From assembly GCA_016841725.1 (NCBI GenBank), contig JAENYP010000003.1, positions 62,001 through 126,000 on the forward strand: a stretch of DNA of 64,000 nt. Reading direction: 5' to 3'. Source of the DNA: Thermincola carboxydiphila (GTDB lineage Bacteria > Bacillota > Thermincolia > Thermincolales > UBA2595). This document shows, piece after piece, positions 1 through 10,000 of the stretch (position 1 is the first letter of the stretch; the number at the start of each line of letters is the position of its first letter). The notes beneath the pieces were generated by a model. The model saw only the letters and a program-made list of their open reading frames with translations. It ran no database searches and was not told the DNA's origin. A program made the translations under genes and the position numbers.

Positions 1-480
1 AGAACCTGATTATATTTGCCGGGGTCCTCTGGCAGCAGGTATGCTGAGCACCGGTTTTGGGGCGGTTTCTGCTTGTATAATTGCAGTGACGGCTATTTCG
101 GGAGCTTTTTGGTATGTACCTTTCTCCTGGCGCTGTTCCTGGCATTGGCTAAGCGCAGGCATGAATTGCTTTATGACAATGTTTCCCGGCTGTGCCGGCA
201 GAGCCTTTACCAATACCGGCCCGGGATGCTTGACGGATTGATCCATGCTGCTGCTTTGGCCGCCGTTATCGGCTATTCGCTGTATACAGTCAGCCAGAAT
301 CACTCTGTATATTTTGTGGGAACCGTACCTCTGGTAGCCTTCGGCATTTTCAGATACCGGTATCTGATATACCATAGGCGCCTGGGGGGCAGCCCGGAAA
401 CCGCTCTGCTGGGGGACAGGCCTCTGTATTTAACGGTGTTATGCTGGGTTCTCAGTTCACTTATAATTATTTATACATAA
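1..480 (+). pseudogene. Remnant of a UbiA-family polyprenyl-phosphate phosphoribosyltransferase-like gene
   Basis: The intact part, from about position 100 to the stop at 478-480, encodes the C-terminal half of a UbiA-superfamily membrane enzyme resembling decaprenyl-phosphate phosphoribosyltransferase. It contains LVCTFLLALFLALAKRRHEL, then YSLYT and IFRYRYLIYHRR, and ends in a hydrophobic segment. Upstream the frame breaks. The matching segment before it (AAGMLSTGFG, then AVTAIS) is read one frame away, and one extra T in the run near position 108 would join them. A third frame at 3-44 reads NLIIFAGVLWQQ, like the N-terminus of the same family, so about 100 residues seem to be missing. The window edge hides the true start. 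A sequencing error could explain the frameshift but not the deletion. DUF362 follows after 30 bases. Confidence 0.6.
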
Positions 481-510
481 GAATCATTTATAAATAAGGG
501 CGGGAGACCG

Positions 511-1593
511 ATGAGCAGGGTTTATGTATTAAAAACCAATCCGGAAACAGTGCTTGACGACTATGCCAGGTTGTTAAAAATGGCCGGGGTCAGCCACTCT
601 CTTGACCCCGGGAGAACAACAATCCTCAAAGACAATATTTCCTGGCATTTTCCCTGCCTCGGCGCCAATACCACACCGTGGCAGTTGGAAGGGGTTATTA
701 AGGGACTCCGGGAACAGGGCTTTTCCCGGATTACCTGTGTTCGCAACAAAACAGTGGTTACCAACCCCTTTAAGGGGGAAAAATTGAACAAGTACCAGCC
801 TGTACTGCAGAAGTACGGCATCCCTGTCCTGTATAATTTCAGGGATGCGGATATGAAATGGGTGAGGTATGAACCAAAGGGCGAAATGCTTGCTCTGGAC
901 AGGATATTTCCCGAAGGCATCTTTATTCCTGATTACTTTATGGGCAAAAACATAGTGCATCTGCCCACTGTCAAGTGCCATGTTTATACCACGACTACGG
1001 GGGCCATGAAAAATGCCTTTGGAGGACTGCTGAATACTAAAAGGTATTACGCCCACAGTGATATCCATAAAGCCCTGGTTGATCTCCTGATGATTCAGCA
1101 GGAGATACACTCCGGGATATTTGCGGTGATGGATGGCACTGTCTGCGGCAGCGGTTCGGGGCCGCGCACCATGACACCGGTTGAGAAGGATTATATCCTG
1201 GCCGGAGATGACCAGGTGGCTATAGATGCCATAGCGGCCAAAATGATGGGGTTTGACCCGATGACAATTCCATATATCAGGATGGCCCATGAACGTGGTC
1301 TGGGGGTTGGCGCCCCTAAAAATATTGAAGTAATCGGGGCAGATATCAGAGGGGTGAATTTTGGATTCAGAGTCGGCGTCAATCCGGCATCCGGGGTGGG
1401 CAGGCTGCTCTGGTTTGGGCCGCTGCGCCGGCTGCAGCATATTTTTTTCCATACACCCCTGGTGTATTTGTTCATTTTGGGGTCGTTTTTATATCATGAT
1501 TACTTCTGGTGGCCTGTGAAGGGCAGAAAAAGGATGGAGCATTTGCGGACACAGGGCCGCTGGGGTAAGCTTTTTGAAGATTACTCTGAGTAA
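511..1593 (+). CDS. DUF362 domain-containing protein
   Basis: This 360-residue protein resembles the DUF362 family (uncharacterised proteins, sometimes joined to ferredoxin domains). The family-like core runs from about residue 30 to 285, with blocks such as KDNISWHFPC, HLPTVKCHVYTTTTGAMKN and ILAGDDQVAIDAIAAKMMG. There is no CxxCxxC ferredoxin cluster. The C-terminus has a hydrophobic, aromatic stretch (about 315-342) and a basic end, which suggests membrane association. The ATG at 511 follows a GGGAG-type ribosome binding site. It sits 30 bases after the prenyltransferase remnant and 40 bases before galE, so it was probably cotranscribed with both. Its substrate is unknown; the neighbours hint at envelope lipid or sugar metabolism. 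Confidence 0.8.
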   Translation: MSRVYVLKTNPETVLDDYARLLKMAGVSHSLDPGRTTILKDNISWHFPCLGANTTPWQLEGVIKGLREQGFSRITCVRNKTVVTNPFKGEKLNKYQPVLQKYGIPVLYNFRDADMKWVRYEPKGEMLALDRIFPEGIFIPDYFMGKNIVHLPTVKCHVYTTTTGAMKNAFGGLLNTKRYYAHSDIHKALVDLLMIQQEIHSGIFAVMDGTVCGSGSGPRTMTPVEKDYILAGDDQVAIDAIAAKMMGFDPMTIPYIRMAHERGLGVGAPKNIEVIGADIRGVNFGFRVGVNPASGVGRLLWFGPLRRLQHIFFHTPLVYLFILGSFLYHDYFWWPVKGRKRMEHLRTQGRWGKLFEDYSE

Positions 1594-1633
1594 GGGAGCG
1601 TTCCACTTATTCTTGTCAAAGGAGGTTTTTACC

Positions 1634-2641
1634 TTGCGCGTACTTGTTACCGGCGGCGCCGGATATATAGGCAGCCATACAGTGAGGGAACTGATGCGGA
1701 ATAAACATGAGGTTGTTATTTTGGACAACTTATGCAAGGGACACATTGGCGCGGTGCCTGCAGGAATTTCTTTTGAACAGGGGGATATTGCCGACCGGGC
1801 GCTGGTGGATGATATCCTGCGGCGTTACGGTATCGAGGCGGTCATACATTTTGCCGCCTTCAGCCTGGTGGGGGAGTCGATGGTTGACCCGGCGCCGTAT
1901 TTCAGGAACAATGTGGCCGGAAGCCTGGCGCTCTTTGAGACCCTGCTGGAAAATAAAATTAATAAGGTTATTTTTTCATCAACCGCTGCCGTTTATGGCG
2001 AACCGGAACACTGTCCGATTACGGAAAATGCTGCCAAAACGCCGACTAACAATTACGGTATGTCTAAGCTAATGATAGAAGAGATTCTCAAGAGCTTTGA
2101 CCGGGCCTATGGGTTGAATTATACCAGTCTGCGTTACTTTAATGCCGCCGGGGCGCACATTTCGGGAGAAATAGGTGAAGACCATGACCCGGAGACCCAC
2201 CTGATTCCCCTGGTGCTGCAGGCCGCCATGGGTCAGCGGGACAGCGTCAAGATCTTCGGGACTGATTACCCCACACCTGACGGGACGTGTGTCAGGGACT
2301 ACATCCATGTTACAGACCTGGCCAATGCCCATGTCCTGGCCTTGGAGTACCTGGACCGGGAAAGTACCTCCAATATTTTCAACCTGGGCAATGGGGAAGG
2401 CTTTTCCGTCAGGCAGGTAATCGATTCAGCCATCAGGGTGACCGGACGGGAGATAGCTGTTATGGAAGATGAACGGCGGGCAGGAGATCCTGCCGTGCTG
2501 GTGGCCGGGTCTGACAGGATAAGAAAGGAGCTGGGGTGGAAACCACAGTTTGCAGGTATTGATACCATTGTGGACACAGCCTGGAAATGGCACCTGAATC
2601 ACCCGGAGGGGTTTGGGGACAAACTTACCGGGCAGGGTTAA
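1634..2641 (+). CDS. galE: UDP-glucose 4-epimerase (GalE)
   Basis: GalE interconverts UDP-glucose and UDP-galactose with bound NAD and supplies galactose for surface polymers. The extended SDR signature is present: the dinucleotide loop GGAGYIGS at residues 7-14, the SSTAAVYG segment with the catalytic Ser/Thr, and the YGMSK pair carrying catalytic Tyr and Lys. RYFNAAGAH and the C-terminal sugar-binding part (DYIHVTDLANAH, LGWKPQF) are typical of GalE rather than a dehydratase. The reading frame is open from 1574, overlapping the DUF362 stop. A clear AAAGGAGG at 1618-1624 instead points to TTG at 1634, giving 335 residues, the normal GalE length. Confidence 0.9.
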   Translation: MRVLVTGGAGYIGSHTVRELMRNKHEVVILDNLCKGHIGAVPAGISFEQGDIADRALVDDILRRYGIEAVIHFAAFSLVGESMVDPAPYFRNNVAGSLALFETLLENKINKVIFSSTAAVYGEPEHCPITENAAKTPTNNYGMSKLMIEEILKSFDRAYGLNYTSLRYFNAAGAHISGEIGEDHDPETHLIPLVLQAAMGQRDSVKIFGTDYPTPDGTCVRDYIHVTDLANAHVLALEYLDRESTSNIFNLGNGEGFSVRQVIDSAIRVTGREIAVMEDERRAGDPAVLVAGSDRIRKELGWKPQFAGIDTIVDTAWKWHLNHPEGFGDKLTGQG

Positions 2642-2687
2642 CCTGTCCGGTTTTACGTTTTCGCTACACGTTTTCGCCGGCTCGTTA

Positions 2688-2717
2688 TTGACAAATACAG
2701 GGCATAGGAGGTATACT
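2688..2717 (+). promoter_or_regulatory. Sigma-A-type promoter of the efflux-like operon
   Basis: TTGACA at 2688-2693, an 18-base spacer and TATACT at 2712-2717 make a good vegetative promoter. It ends 47 bases before the adaptor gene start at 2765. Confidence 0.7.
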
Positions 2718-2724
2718 GTTTTTA

Positions 2725-2740
2725 GACTGACCCGTCGGTC
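2725..2740 (+). promoter_or_regulatory. Probable TetR-family operator
   Basis: GACTGACCCGTCGGTC is an imperfect palindrome (12 of 16 positions symmetric). It lies directly downstream of the -10 box, where a bound repressor would block transcription. It resembles the GACYGACC-GGTCGGTC type operators known for several TetR-family efflux regulators. A TetR-type gene closes the same operon (5124-5714), so autogenous repression is the natural reading. Confidence 0.55.
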
Positions 2741-2764
2741 GGAAATGTAATGGAGGGGAATAAT

Positions 2765-3922
2765 ATGTTCTATAACAGGGTGGTCAGACTTCCGGTCTTA
2801 CTGCTGCTGGCCTTTGCTTTGATTTTAGCTGCCGGATGCGGGAACAAAGACAATAATGCCACAGGTGAGGACAAAGCTGTACCGGTTACGGCAATGGAGG
2901 CCACGAAGGACAATATTTCGGCAAAGACGGTGATAACCGGAAAGGTTGCCCCGTCCTCTGAAGTAATAATCGTTCCCAAGATTGGCGGAAGGGTTGCCCA
3001 GGTACCGGTGGATATTGGTTCCAAAGTGAAAAAGGGTGACCTGCTGCTGAAAACCGACACCACTGACCTGGAGATACAGCTTACCGCCGCCATTAATGGC
3101 CTCACCAATGCAAAGCTTACCCATGACCAGGCAGTGCTGAACCATAATAACGCCAAAGCCAATTATGAACGTATGAAGTCCCTGTTTCAGGAAGGAGCTG
3201 TATCCCAGCAGCAGCTGGAACAGGCCGAACTGCAGTATAACCTGGCAAAGGATGCCATGAGCCAGCCGGTATCGGAGACTGCCATGAACCAGGTTGAAGG
3301 CATCAGACAGCAGATTGCAGATGCCGCGATAATTTCACCTATAGACGGTGAAGTAGCCACCAGGCAGATTGACCCTGGTGAGATGGCTGGACCGTCTGCA
3401 CCGGTAATGAGTATAGTGAATATTGACAGGGTATTTGTGGAAGGGACTATATCAGAAAGCGATATTGCCCTGGTTAAAGAGGGGCAAGAGGTGATTGTCA
3501 GGGTAGATGCGACCGGAGGCAGTTTCACGGGAAAGGTAAAGCTGCTGAGTCCTGTGGCCAATCCCCAGACAAAGGGCTATCCTGTTAAAATTGAGATAGA
3601 TAATACAGACCGCAAGCTTAAACCGGGGATGTTTGCTGAAATCGAGCTGGTAACCAAAAATAAAGAGAGTGTTGTGGTGATTCCTAAAGAAGCCCTGATA
3701 ACCAGAGGTTCCGGGAAGGTAATCTATGTGGTGAAGGGCAGTATAGTGGAACAGCGCCAGGTGGAGACAGGGATTGAGACAGATAACATGACAGAGATTG
3801 TGAAAGGGCTGTCAGAGGGTGAAAAATTCGTCACAGAAGGCCAACACTCACTTGCAGACAAGACTAAGGTAACCGTCACAAATGCAAAGGATACCGTCAA
3901 TAATGCAAAAGGTAGTAATTAA
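2765..3922 (+). CDS. RND/HlyD-type efflux periplasmic adaptor (membrane fusion lipoprotein)
   Basis: Adaptor proteins of this family link an inner-membrane exporter to an outer channel or to the cell exterior. The 385-residue product starts with a lipoprotein signal peptide ending in the lipobox LAAGC (cysteine near residue 25). A biotinyl-lipoyl-like half motif follows (GRVAQVPVDIGSKVKKGDLL), then a coiled-coil hairpin of about 80 residues rich in Gln, Glu and Ala, the second lipoyl half (ISPIDGEVATRQIDPGEMA), and beta-barrel plus membrane-proximal domains. The frame is open from ATG 2750, but GGAGGGG at 2752-2758 places the start at ATG 2765. It is 12 bases from the TolC-like gene. No RND or ABC pump gene is nearby, so the partner is unknown. 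Confidence 0.85.
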   Translation: MFYNRVVRLPVLLLLAFALILAAGCGNKDNNATGEDKAVPVTAMEATKDNISAKTVITGKVAPSSEVIIVPKIGGRVAQVPVDIGSKVKKGDLLLKTDTTDLEIQLTAAINGLTNAKLTHDQAVLNHNNAKANYERMKSLFQEGAVSQQQLEQAELQYNLAKDAMSQPVSETAMNQVEGIRQQIADAAIISPIDGEVATRQIDPGEMAGPSAPVMSIVNIDRVFVEGTISESDIALVKEGQEVIVRVDATGGSFTGKVKLLSPVANPQTKGYPVKIEIDNTDRKLKPGMFAEIELVTKNKESVVVIPKEALITRGSGKVIYVVKGSIVEQRQVETGIETDNMTEIVKGLSEGEKFVTEGQHSLADKTKVTVTNAKDTVNNAKGSN

Positions 3923-3934
3923 GGGGGAGATTCA

Positions 3935-5065
3935 ATGCTTAAGCGGATATCTGTCAATAAACTTATTTTAGGGTTCCTGGTTTCCATGTTAATGCTGTCT
4001 GCTCTGGGGATCAATTACGCAGTTGGGGAAGATGGACCTGAAGTTAAGAATTTAAGCCTGGAAGAGGCTGTTGAACTGGCAATGCAAAACAACCCTGATA
4101 TTGAAATAGCCGGTTTAGCTGTGGAGAAGGCCAAAGCGGAACACAAGTTAGCCAGGGATCAGGCTAACGATGCGAAAAATGATGCGAAAGAACTAGATAT
4201 TAATACTTATGAAATTGATATAGCAAAGCGGTTTAACCCCAAGGCGAAGGAAGTTGCCTTGGTAATGGAAGAAAAGAAGCGGGATGTAGGTGAAAAGAAA
4301 CTGAAGCTTGATGTTGAGAGGGCCTATTATGATGTCCTTAGGGCTGAAAAAAGCCTGGAAATAGAGCGTGCCGGGCTGAAATATATCCAGGATCAATTAA
4401 AAATAGCTGAGACGGCTTATAAAATAGGCACAAAAGCAAAACTTGATGTGACCACAGCTGAAGCTGCTGTGGCAGGTTATCAGGCATCGGTTACCCGCGC
4501 GGAAAATACCTACCGGACCTCTGTGCTGGATTTAAACCGTATTACCGGACTGGATTTGGATACACCCCTTAAGTTAACCTCAAAGTTTGCTGTGGAAAAA
4601 GCGGGAGATTCCATCAATCTTGAGGATTCCATTAATCAGGCCCTTGAGGATAATGTCGATATCCTGGCAGCGAAAAAGACACTGGAGCTTAAGGAAGTCC
4701 AGTATGATGTGGCCAAGAAGTTTTACGGTCAGGGGATAATTGCTTACGATACTGCCGAAATTGATAAACAGAGCGCTGAAGCAACTGTCCGCAAACAGGA
4801 AGTGAATACACGGGCCACTGTCCGAAAAAGCTACCTGACTTTGTTCAGCCTGGAGAAAATGATAGACTGGCAGACCAAGGAAGTGGAAAAGGCCAGGGAA
4901 AATGCGCGGGTCTTCATGCTGAAGTACGAGGCCGGACTGTCTACCAGCCTGGATGCCAGAAATGCTGCCATAGACCTGGAAAAGGCTGAGCAAAGCCTTT
5001 CAAATAGTATCTATGATTACAATTTAACCAAGAGTCAGTTTAAATACCAACTCTTTACACCCTAA
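3935..5065 (+). CDS. TolC-family (outer membrane efflux protein) homologue
   Basis: A 376-residue protein with an N-terminal signal peptide (hydrophobic core about residues 9-30, AVGEDGP after it). It has two long alpha-helical repeats typical of the OEP/TolC fold: one begins NLSLEEAVELAMQNNPDIEI and the other EDSINQALEDNVDIL. The helices are rich in Lys, Glu and Ala. TolC forms a trimeric channel in the outer membrane of diderm bacteria. Such homologues also occur in some presumed monoderm Clostridia, where their role is unclear. It sits between the adaptor lipoprotein and a TetR regulator, consistent with export or stress defence. The family assignment is good; the substrate and the actual membrane location are unknown. 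Confidence 0.8.
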   Translation: MLKRISVNKLILGFLVSMLMLSALGINYAVGEDGPEVKNLSLEEAVELAMQNNPDIEIAGLAVEKAKAEHKLARDQANDAKNDAKELDINTYEIDIAKRFNPKAKEVALVMEEKKRDVGEKKLKLDVERAYYDVLRAEKSLEIERAGLKYIQDQLKIAETAYKIGTKAKLDVTTAEAAVAGYQASVTRAENTYRTSVLDLNRITGLDLDTPLKLTSKFAVEKAGDSINLEDSINQALEDNVDILAAKKTLELKEVQYDVAKKFYGQGIIAYDTAEIDKQSAEATVRKQEVNTRATVRKSYLTLFSLEKMIDWQTKEVEKARENARVFMLKYEAGLSTSLDARNAAIDLEKAEQSLSNSIYDYNLTKSQFKYQLFTP

Positions 5066-5123
5066 GCAGGGATATGTTCATAGATTAAATGTAAGAGGAA
5101 TTATTTTAAAAGCAGGTGATATG

Positions 5124-5714
5124 ATGGACCGCCCGGCTGAAAAGGATAAGCGGATAAAGATCATCAAAGCGGCAGTTGAAGTCTTTTCCCGGAAAGGATT
5201 TCATGAAGCCAGGGTTGAGGAAATAGCCCAACTGGCTGATGTTGGGAAAGGGACGGTGTACGAATATTTTTCCAGTAAAACGGAACTGTTTCAGGAGATG
5301 TTTAAGGCCGGGATCCGGTTTTACCTGGACAGTTTGATTAATGACATCAGTCCAGACCTATCCTCTAAAGAGAAGCTCTCCCGAATTGCCCGGCTTCACC
5401 TGAGGTTTGTCAGCAATTACAGGGACCTGGCCAAAATTACTATGACAGAACATGCGTATTTTAATGAGGACTTCCGCAAATGGATTTGGGAGTACCGGGC
5501 CAAAAAGCTCGAAATGCTGAAGCAGATAATTGATGAAGGCATAGACAGAGGGGAGTTCAGGAAGATTGATTCCCAGGCGGTTGCTCTGGTTTTTATGGGG
5601 TCACTTGGAGCCCTGTTTTCGCCGGTTGTATTTTCCGAAGATCATGTCAATGCCAAAGATTTTGTTGAACCGGTCCTTGATGTCATTATGCATGGACTTC
5701 TGGCTGACAGATAG
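5124..5714 (+). CDS. TetR/AcrR family transcriptional regulator
   Basis: A 196-residue one-component repressor. Residues about 10-55 form the TetR DNA-binding domain (AAVEVFSRKGFHEARVEEIA, then DVGKGTVYEYFSSKTELF). The rest is the helical ligand-binding and dimerisation domain. ATG codons occur at 5121 and 5124; the AGGTGA at 5114-5119 spaces better to 5124. It is the last gene of the adaptor/TolC operon and probably represses it through the palindrome at 2725-2740. The inducer cannot be predicted. Confidence 0.9.
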   Translation: MDRPAEKDKRIKIIKAAVEVFSRKGFHEARVEEIAQLADVGKGTVYEYFSSKTELFQEMFKAGIRFYLDSLINDISPDLSSKEKLSRIARLHLRFVSNYRDLAKITMTEHAYFNEDFRKWIWEYRAKKLEMLKQIIDEGIDRGEFRKIDSQAVALVFMGSLGALFSPVVFSEDHVNAKDFVEPVLDVIMHGLLADR

Positions 5715-5752
5715 TATTTTTGGTAAAAAGTAAAGGATTTTGAAAAATTGTA

Positions 5753-5778
5753 AACCCCAATTCATATTGGGGTTTTGT
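5753..5778 (+). terminator. Rho-independent terminator after the TetR gene
   Basis: AACCCCAA (5753-5760) pairs with TTGGGGTT (5767-5774) around a 6-base loop, followed by a T run. It ends the adaptor-TolC-TetR operon. Confidence 0.85.
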
Positions 5779-5901
5779 TACTGGTAAAACGTTACAGTTT
5801 TGCTGCCGGTACTACGCAGGAAAAATGAAAACAGTTGTCGAATTAAAGATATGATTTACCCATAAGGGCAACAAGCGTAAATAACCACAAGGAGAGGCTG
5901 G

Positions 5902-7005
5902 ATGAATCAAATTTCAGGAAAGAATGGGCTTAATATTTATGCTGTAATCCTGGCCGGAGGCAGGGGGGAGCGCTTTTGGCCCCGCAGCAGGGCCGGAAAA
6001 CCCAAACAGTTTACCGACCTGACCGGTGAGGGCAGCATGCTTTATCTTACATATCGCAGGTCTTTATTACTGGCGCCTCCGGAAAGGATATTTGTGGTCA
6101 CCGGTGCGGAATACCGGGAAGCAACCAGGGAATGCCTGCCGGATTTACCTGAAGAAAACATTGTTATTGAGCCTGAGGGCCGTAATACAGCACCCTGTAT
6201 AGGCTTGGCAGCAATGGTTATTGAAAAAAGAGACCCTGGGGGAATCATGGCGATTTTCCCAGCTGACCACTTGATTAAAAATACGGATATATTTAGTGAA
6301 ACAATGAAGACAGCAGCGGTCCTGGCAGAGACAGGTGAAGGGTTAGTAACTGTGGGTATTACTCCTACCAGGCCGGAGACCGGGTACGGTTATCTGAAAA
6401 TAGGGGAGAAGGTGGCTGCCGGAATCGGCAAAACAGCATACCGGGTGGACCGTTTTGTTGAAAAACCGGGGCCGGGGTTAGCCCAACATTACCTTGATGA
6501 TGGAGGCTACCTTTGGAATGCCGGAATCTTTGTCGGGAAGACCTCGGTTATTTTGAGAGAAATCAGCGTCTACCTTCCTGAAATGTATGCCGGTCTAAAG
6601 GAGATAAGCAATGTTGTGGGTAAAGAGAATTACCGGCAGGTATTAGAGCGGATATATCCCACATTTACCAGGGTTTCTATTGATTATGGCATTATGGAAA
6701 GAGCTGCCGGTGTTTTCACTGTGTCGGGAGAGTTTTATTGGGATGATGTGGGGACTTGGCATGCCTTGGAACGTGTTTTCGGGACTGATGACAGTGGGAA
6801 TGTAATCAAGGGCAAGGTGATTTCCCTTAATACCAAAAACAGTATTATTCACTCGGGGGAGCGCATGGTAGCAGTAATTGGCGCTGAAGACATGATAATT
6901 GTGGAAACTGATGATATAACTTTTGTCTGCCATAAAAAAGAAAGTGATAAAGTTAGGGAACTATTGGAGGAACTCCGTCGTCTAAATATGGAGGAGTACC
7001 TTTAG
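5902..7005 (+). CDS. manC: Mannose-1-phosphate guanylyltransferase (GDP-mannose pyrophosphorylase)
   Basis: This enzyme makes GDP-mannose from mannose-1-phosphate and GTP for surface glycans. The 367-residue product has the nucleotidyltransferase signature GGRGERFWPRSR followed by PKQF near the N-terminus. It also has the GRNTAPCI and FPADHLI blocks, the FVEKP motif and the YLWNAGIF segment. It lacks the C-terminal phosphomannose-isomerase cupin of bifunctional enzymes, so it is the short monofunctional form. ATG 5902 follows AAGGAGAG. The phosphohexomutase at 21461 may supply its substrate. The SLH subtilase gene starts only 10 bases downstream, so the two are probably cotranscribed. Confidence 0.9.
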   Translation: MNQISGKNGLNIYAVILAGGRGERFWPRSRAGKPKQFTDLTGEGSMLYLTYRRSLLLAPPERIFVVTGAEYREATRECLPDLPEENIVIEPEGRNTAPCIGLAAMVIEKRDPGGIMAIFPADHLIKNTDIFSETMKTAAVLAETGEGLVTVGITPTRPETGYGYLKIGEKVAAGIGKTAYRVDRFVEKPGPGLAQHYLDDGGYLWNAGIFVGKTSVILREISVYLPEMYAGLKEISNVVGKENYRQVLERIYPTFTRVSIDYGIMERAAGVFTVSGEFYWDDVGTWHALERVFGTDDSGNVIKGKVISLNTKNSIIHSGERMVAVIGAEDMIIVETDDITFVCHKKESDKVRELLEELRRLNMEEYL

Positions 7006-7015
7006 GGGGAGAACA

Positions 7016-10000
7016 ATGTTTCTAAGAGCCATTACTAAAGCAATTGTCGCAGGGTTTACGATTATTAGTTTAATATTATATAGTGTTTTACCGGCGTATG
7101 GACTAACTTTTTCTGATACTTCCGGTTATTGGGCAAGGAATTCCATTGCGCGGCTGGCTGCATTGGAAATAGTGAATGGATTTGGCGGACAATTCCATCC
7201 ACAAGCAGGAGTTACCAGGGCAGAATTTGCGGCTATGATTGTTAGGGCATTAGGACTCGCTGGGGAAGCTGAGGTTGTCAGAGGCATCCCAACTGGATAT
7301 ACTGATGTGGCTGCCGGCCATTGGGCTGCAGGTGATATTATTGTGGCCAGGGAAATGGGTTTGATAAACGGTTACCCGGACGGCAGCTTTAAACCGTCTG
7401 CCCAAATTCGCCGGGTCGAAATAACCTCAATTCTTGTTAGAGCATTGGAACTGGAATCAGATGATAAAATGAAGGATCCCCAGGAGACATTTACTGATGG
7501 AAGTCAGATTGCGGTATGGGCTTATGATGCCGTCAAAACAGCCTGTAATTATGACCTGATAAATGGTTATCCAGATGGAAGTTTTGGACCGGAACGAAAT
7601 GCCACCAGGGGAGAGACGGCAGCGCTTATTGAAAAGGTATTAAAACAAATGGGAGCAGAATTTACCTTTTCCGGCATTTTACAGAGTACAAATGTTTCAG
7701 CTAATTTGCTGACAATGGATATCATTGGCCAGATGGAGACATTTGCGGTCAGTTCTCAGGCAGAGGTTTGGATTGACAATAATGAAGGGTCTATTTCTAA
7801 TCTAAAATCAGGCAGCCAAGTTTCCATAATATTGGATGATAACGGTGTGGTAAAGTTTATCCAGGCAAGTGAACCGGCGTTACTCAGTCAGTCAATAGAT
7901 GAGGTTCTGCCATTAACTCTCAGTTTTAAAGATGACACGGCTGGTATTGCTCTGGGGGCTGTACAGGGTTTTAACTTACCCCGAAAAGATTTATTAACAG
8001 CTATCATGATAGCAAAAGACGGATATTTTGATCAGGTGTACCAGACTGTGAAGAACAGTTCAGGTATGATTGATTATATTAACAAAGATATCAGTCTTCT
8101 AATTGCGGATATTACCAATGAAGTATATCTGGATTTAAAAAAGAGTTATCAGCTTGAATGGATTTCTGTTGATCAAGAAGTAAAAGTTGAAAGTTTAACG
8201 GCCGGGTCCGGAAGTGAGGGAGAACCCTTAACTAATGTGATGAATCCTGGCAGAAGCCTATCTGTTGCCAAAGAAGAAATAAATGCACCTGAATTTGTTG
8301 AATTGACAAATTCCGATGGCAAACACCAGACAATTGCCATTATTGATACAGGTGTGGATCCAGGTCATCCAGACCTGCAGCTTACCTCACATAACCAACG
8401 GAAAATTGTAGACTGGCAGGATTTTACCGGTGAAGGGGATATTGATACAAGCTCGGTTGCTGTCCCAAACGGGAAGTATCTGAATCTTGCCGACGGGGAG
8501 TATCAGATTGGCGATATTGCCTCTATCAGCGGGAAGTTCAGGTACGGCTACTTAAGGGAAATTGACTTGGTCAATGCCGGTGGCAACAGTATGGATATCA
8601 ATTTTAATGAAAATGCAAGTGATATTTTTGGAATTATTGTTGTCGATAGCAAGAGAAACGGAGGCTATGACACCGTTTATGTAGATACCAATATGAATAA
8701 GGATTTTTCTGATGAACAGCCCCTGACCCTGTTTTCATTAAATCCTGTATATGGAACATTTATGAGTGAAGAGGGGAAAGACAGTCTTAACTTTGTTTTG
8801 ACAAAGGTTGATAGTGGAGGGGCCTTAATAAATCTGGGCTTTGACGGTAATGACCATGGTACTCATATAGCAGGAATTGCCGGAGCTAATGGAAAAATAA
8901 AAGGTGTTGCCCCCGGTGCCCAGATAATGGCTCTTAAGGTTTTGGACTCAGGGGGATATGGTGACAGGAATTTAAGCTCTTTCGTTAAGGCTATGTCCTA
9001 CGCTGCGGAACATGGAGCCGATATTATTAATATGAGCTTAGGTTTTCCTGTAAGTGCCGATGACGATGATGGTGTCTTAACACAGATATTTGATGCTTTA
9101 ATAGAAAGGTATGGAGTTGTATTCGTAGTGGCTGCCGGTAATCAGGGTCCCGGCCTTACTACTGTTATGTCTCCGGCTGATTCTTCGGCAGCTATAAGCG
9201 TGGGTGCTTTTAGCAGCCCACAAATCTGGAAAACAGACTACGGTTGGAATGTTCCTGAAAAGGGTCTTTGGTTTTTTAGTGCAGCAGGTCCTCGGCTTGA
9301 TGGTTCTAAGTCCCCGTCAATAGTTGCTCCCGGAAGCGCTTTATCTAGCGTACCACTGCGCAATGGAGAGTTATATTCATTAAGTGAAGGAACCAGTATG
9401 GCAGTTCCATATGTTACCGGAAGTATTGCCTTATTAATGGAGGTTGCGGATAGAAATAGCATAAATGCGTCTCCGGCAGTTATTAAGAAGGCTCTCGAAT
9501 ACGGAGCCCAGCCTATACCTGGTTACGGTCCTGCTGAACAGGGTCACGGTGCGTTAAATGTTGTTATGTCCTGGGCTGCAATTTTGTCTATTGATGAAAT
9601 TCCCAATATAGGTATTGAAACCACTAATCCAGGGCTTCTTCACGGAGGCGGTATATTTATTAAAGAGTGGTTACCTAAAAAACTTACAGTACAGCTGAAA
9701 AATAATTCTGACAGAAACTTTGATTTGAAATTGAATAATGAACCATGGGTTGATTTTCGGCAAGATGAGGCAAATATCCCATCCGGACAAAGACGGACTT
9801 TGGATTTACAGCTGAATTCTCCCGAGAAAAAGGGGTTATTCTCCTTCATGATAACCGGGGACGATTCTTCCACTTATGGCAAAGATGCTGAGATATTAAC
9901 CACAATAATTAACCCTTATTACTTAACAGAAGACAATAAATATCGTGTTAAGATTGAAGATGAGCAAAACGCAGCCCAATATAAGAGATATTTCTTCAAA

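Noticed and set aside
574-1452. 292-codon minus-strand open frame
   Set aside because: It lies antisense inside the DUF362 gene, which has family similarity and a good ribosome binding site; the minus frame has neither.
3935-5065. Taking the TolC-like gene as proof of a diderm cell
   Set aside because: No other outer-membrane gene is seen, the Tad locus lacks a secretin, and TolC homologues occur in some monoderm-classed Clostridia.
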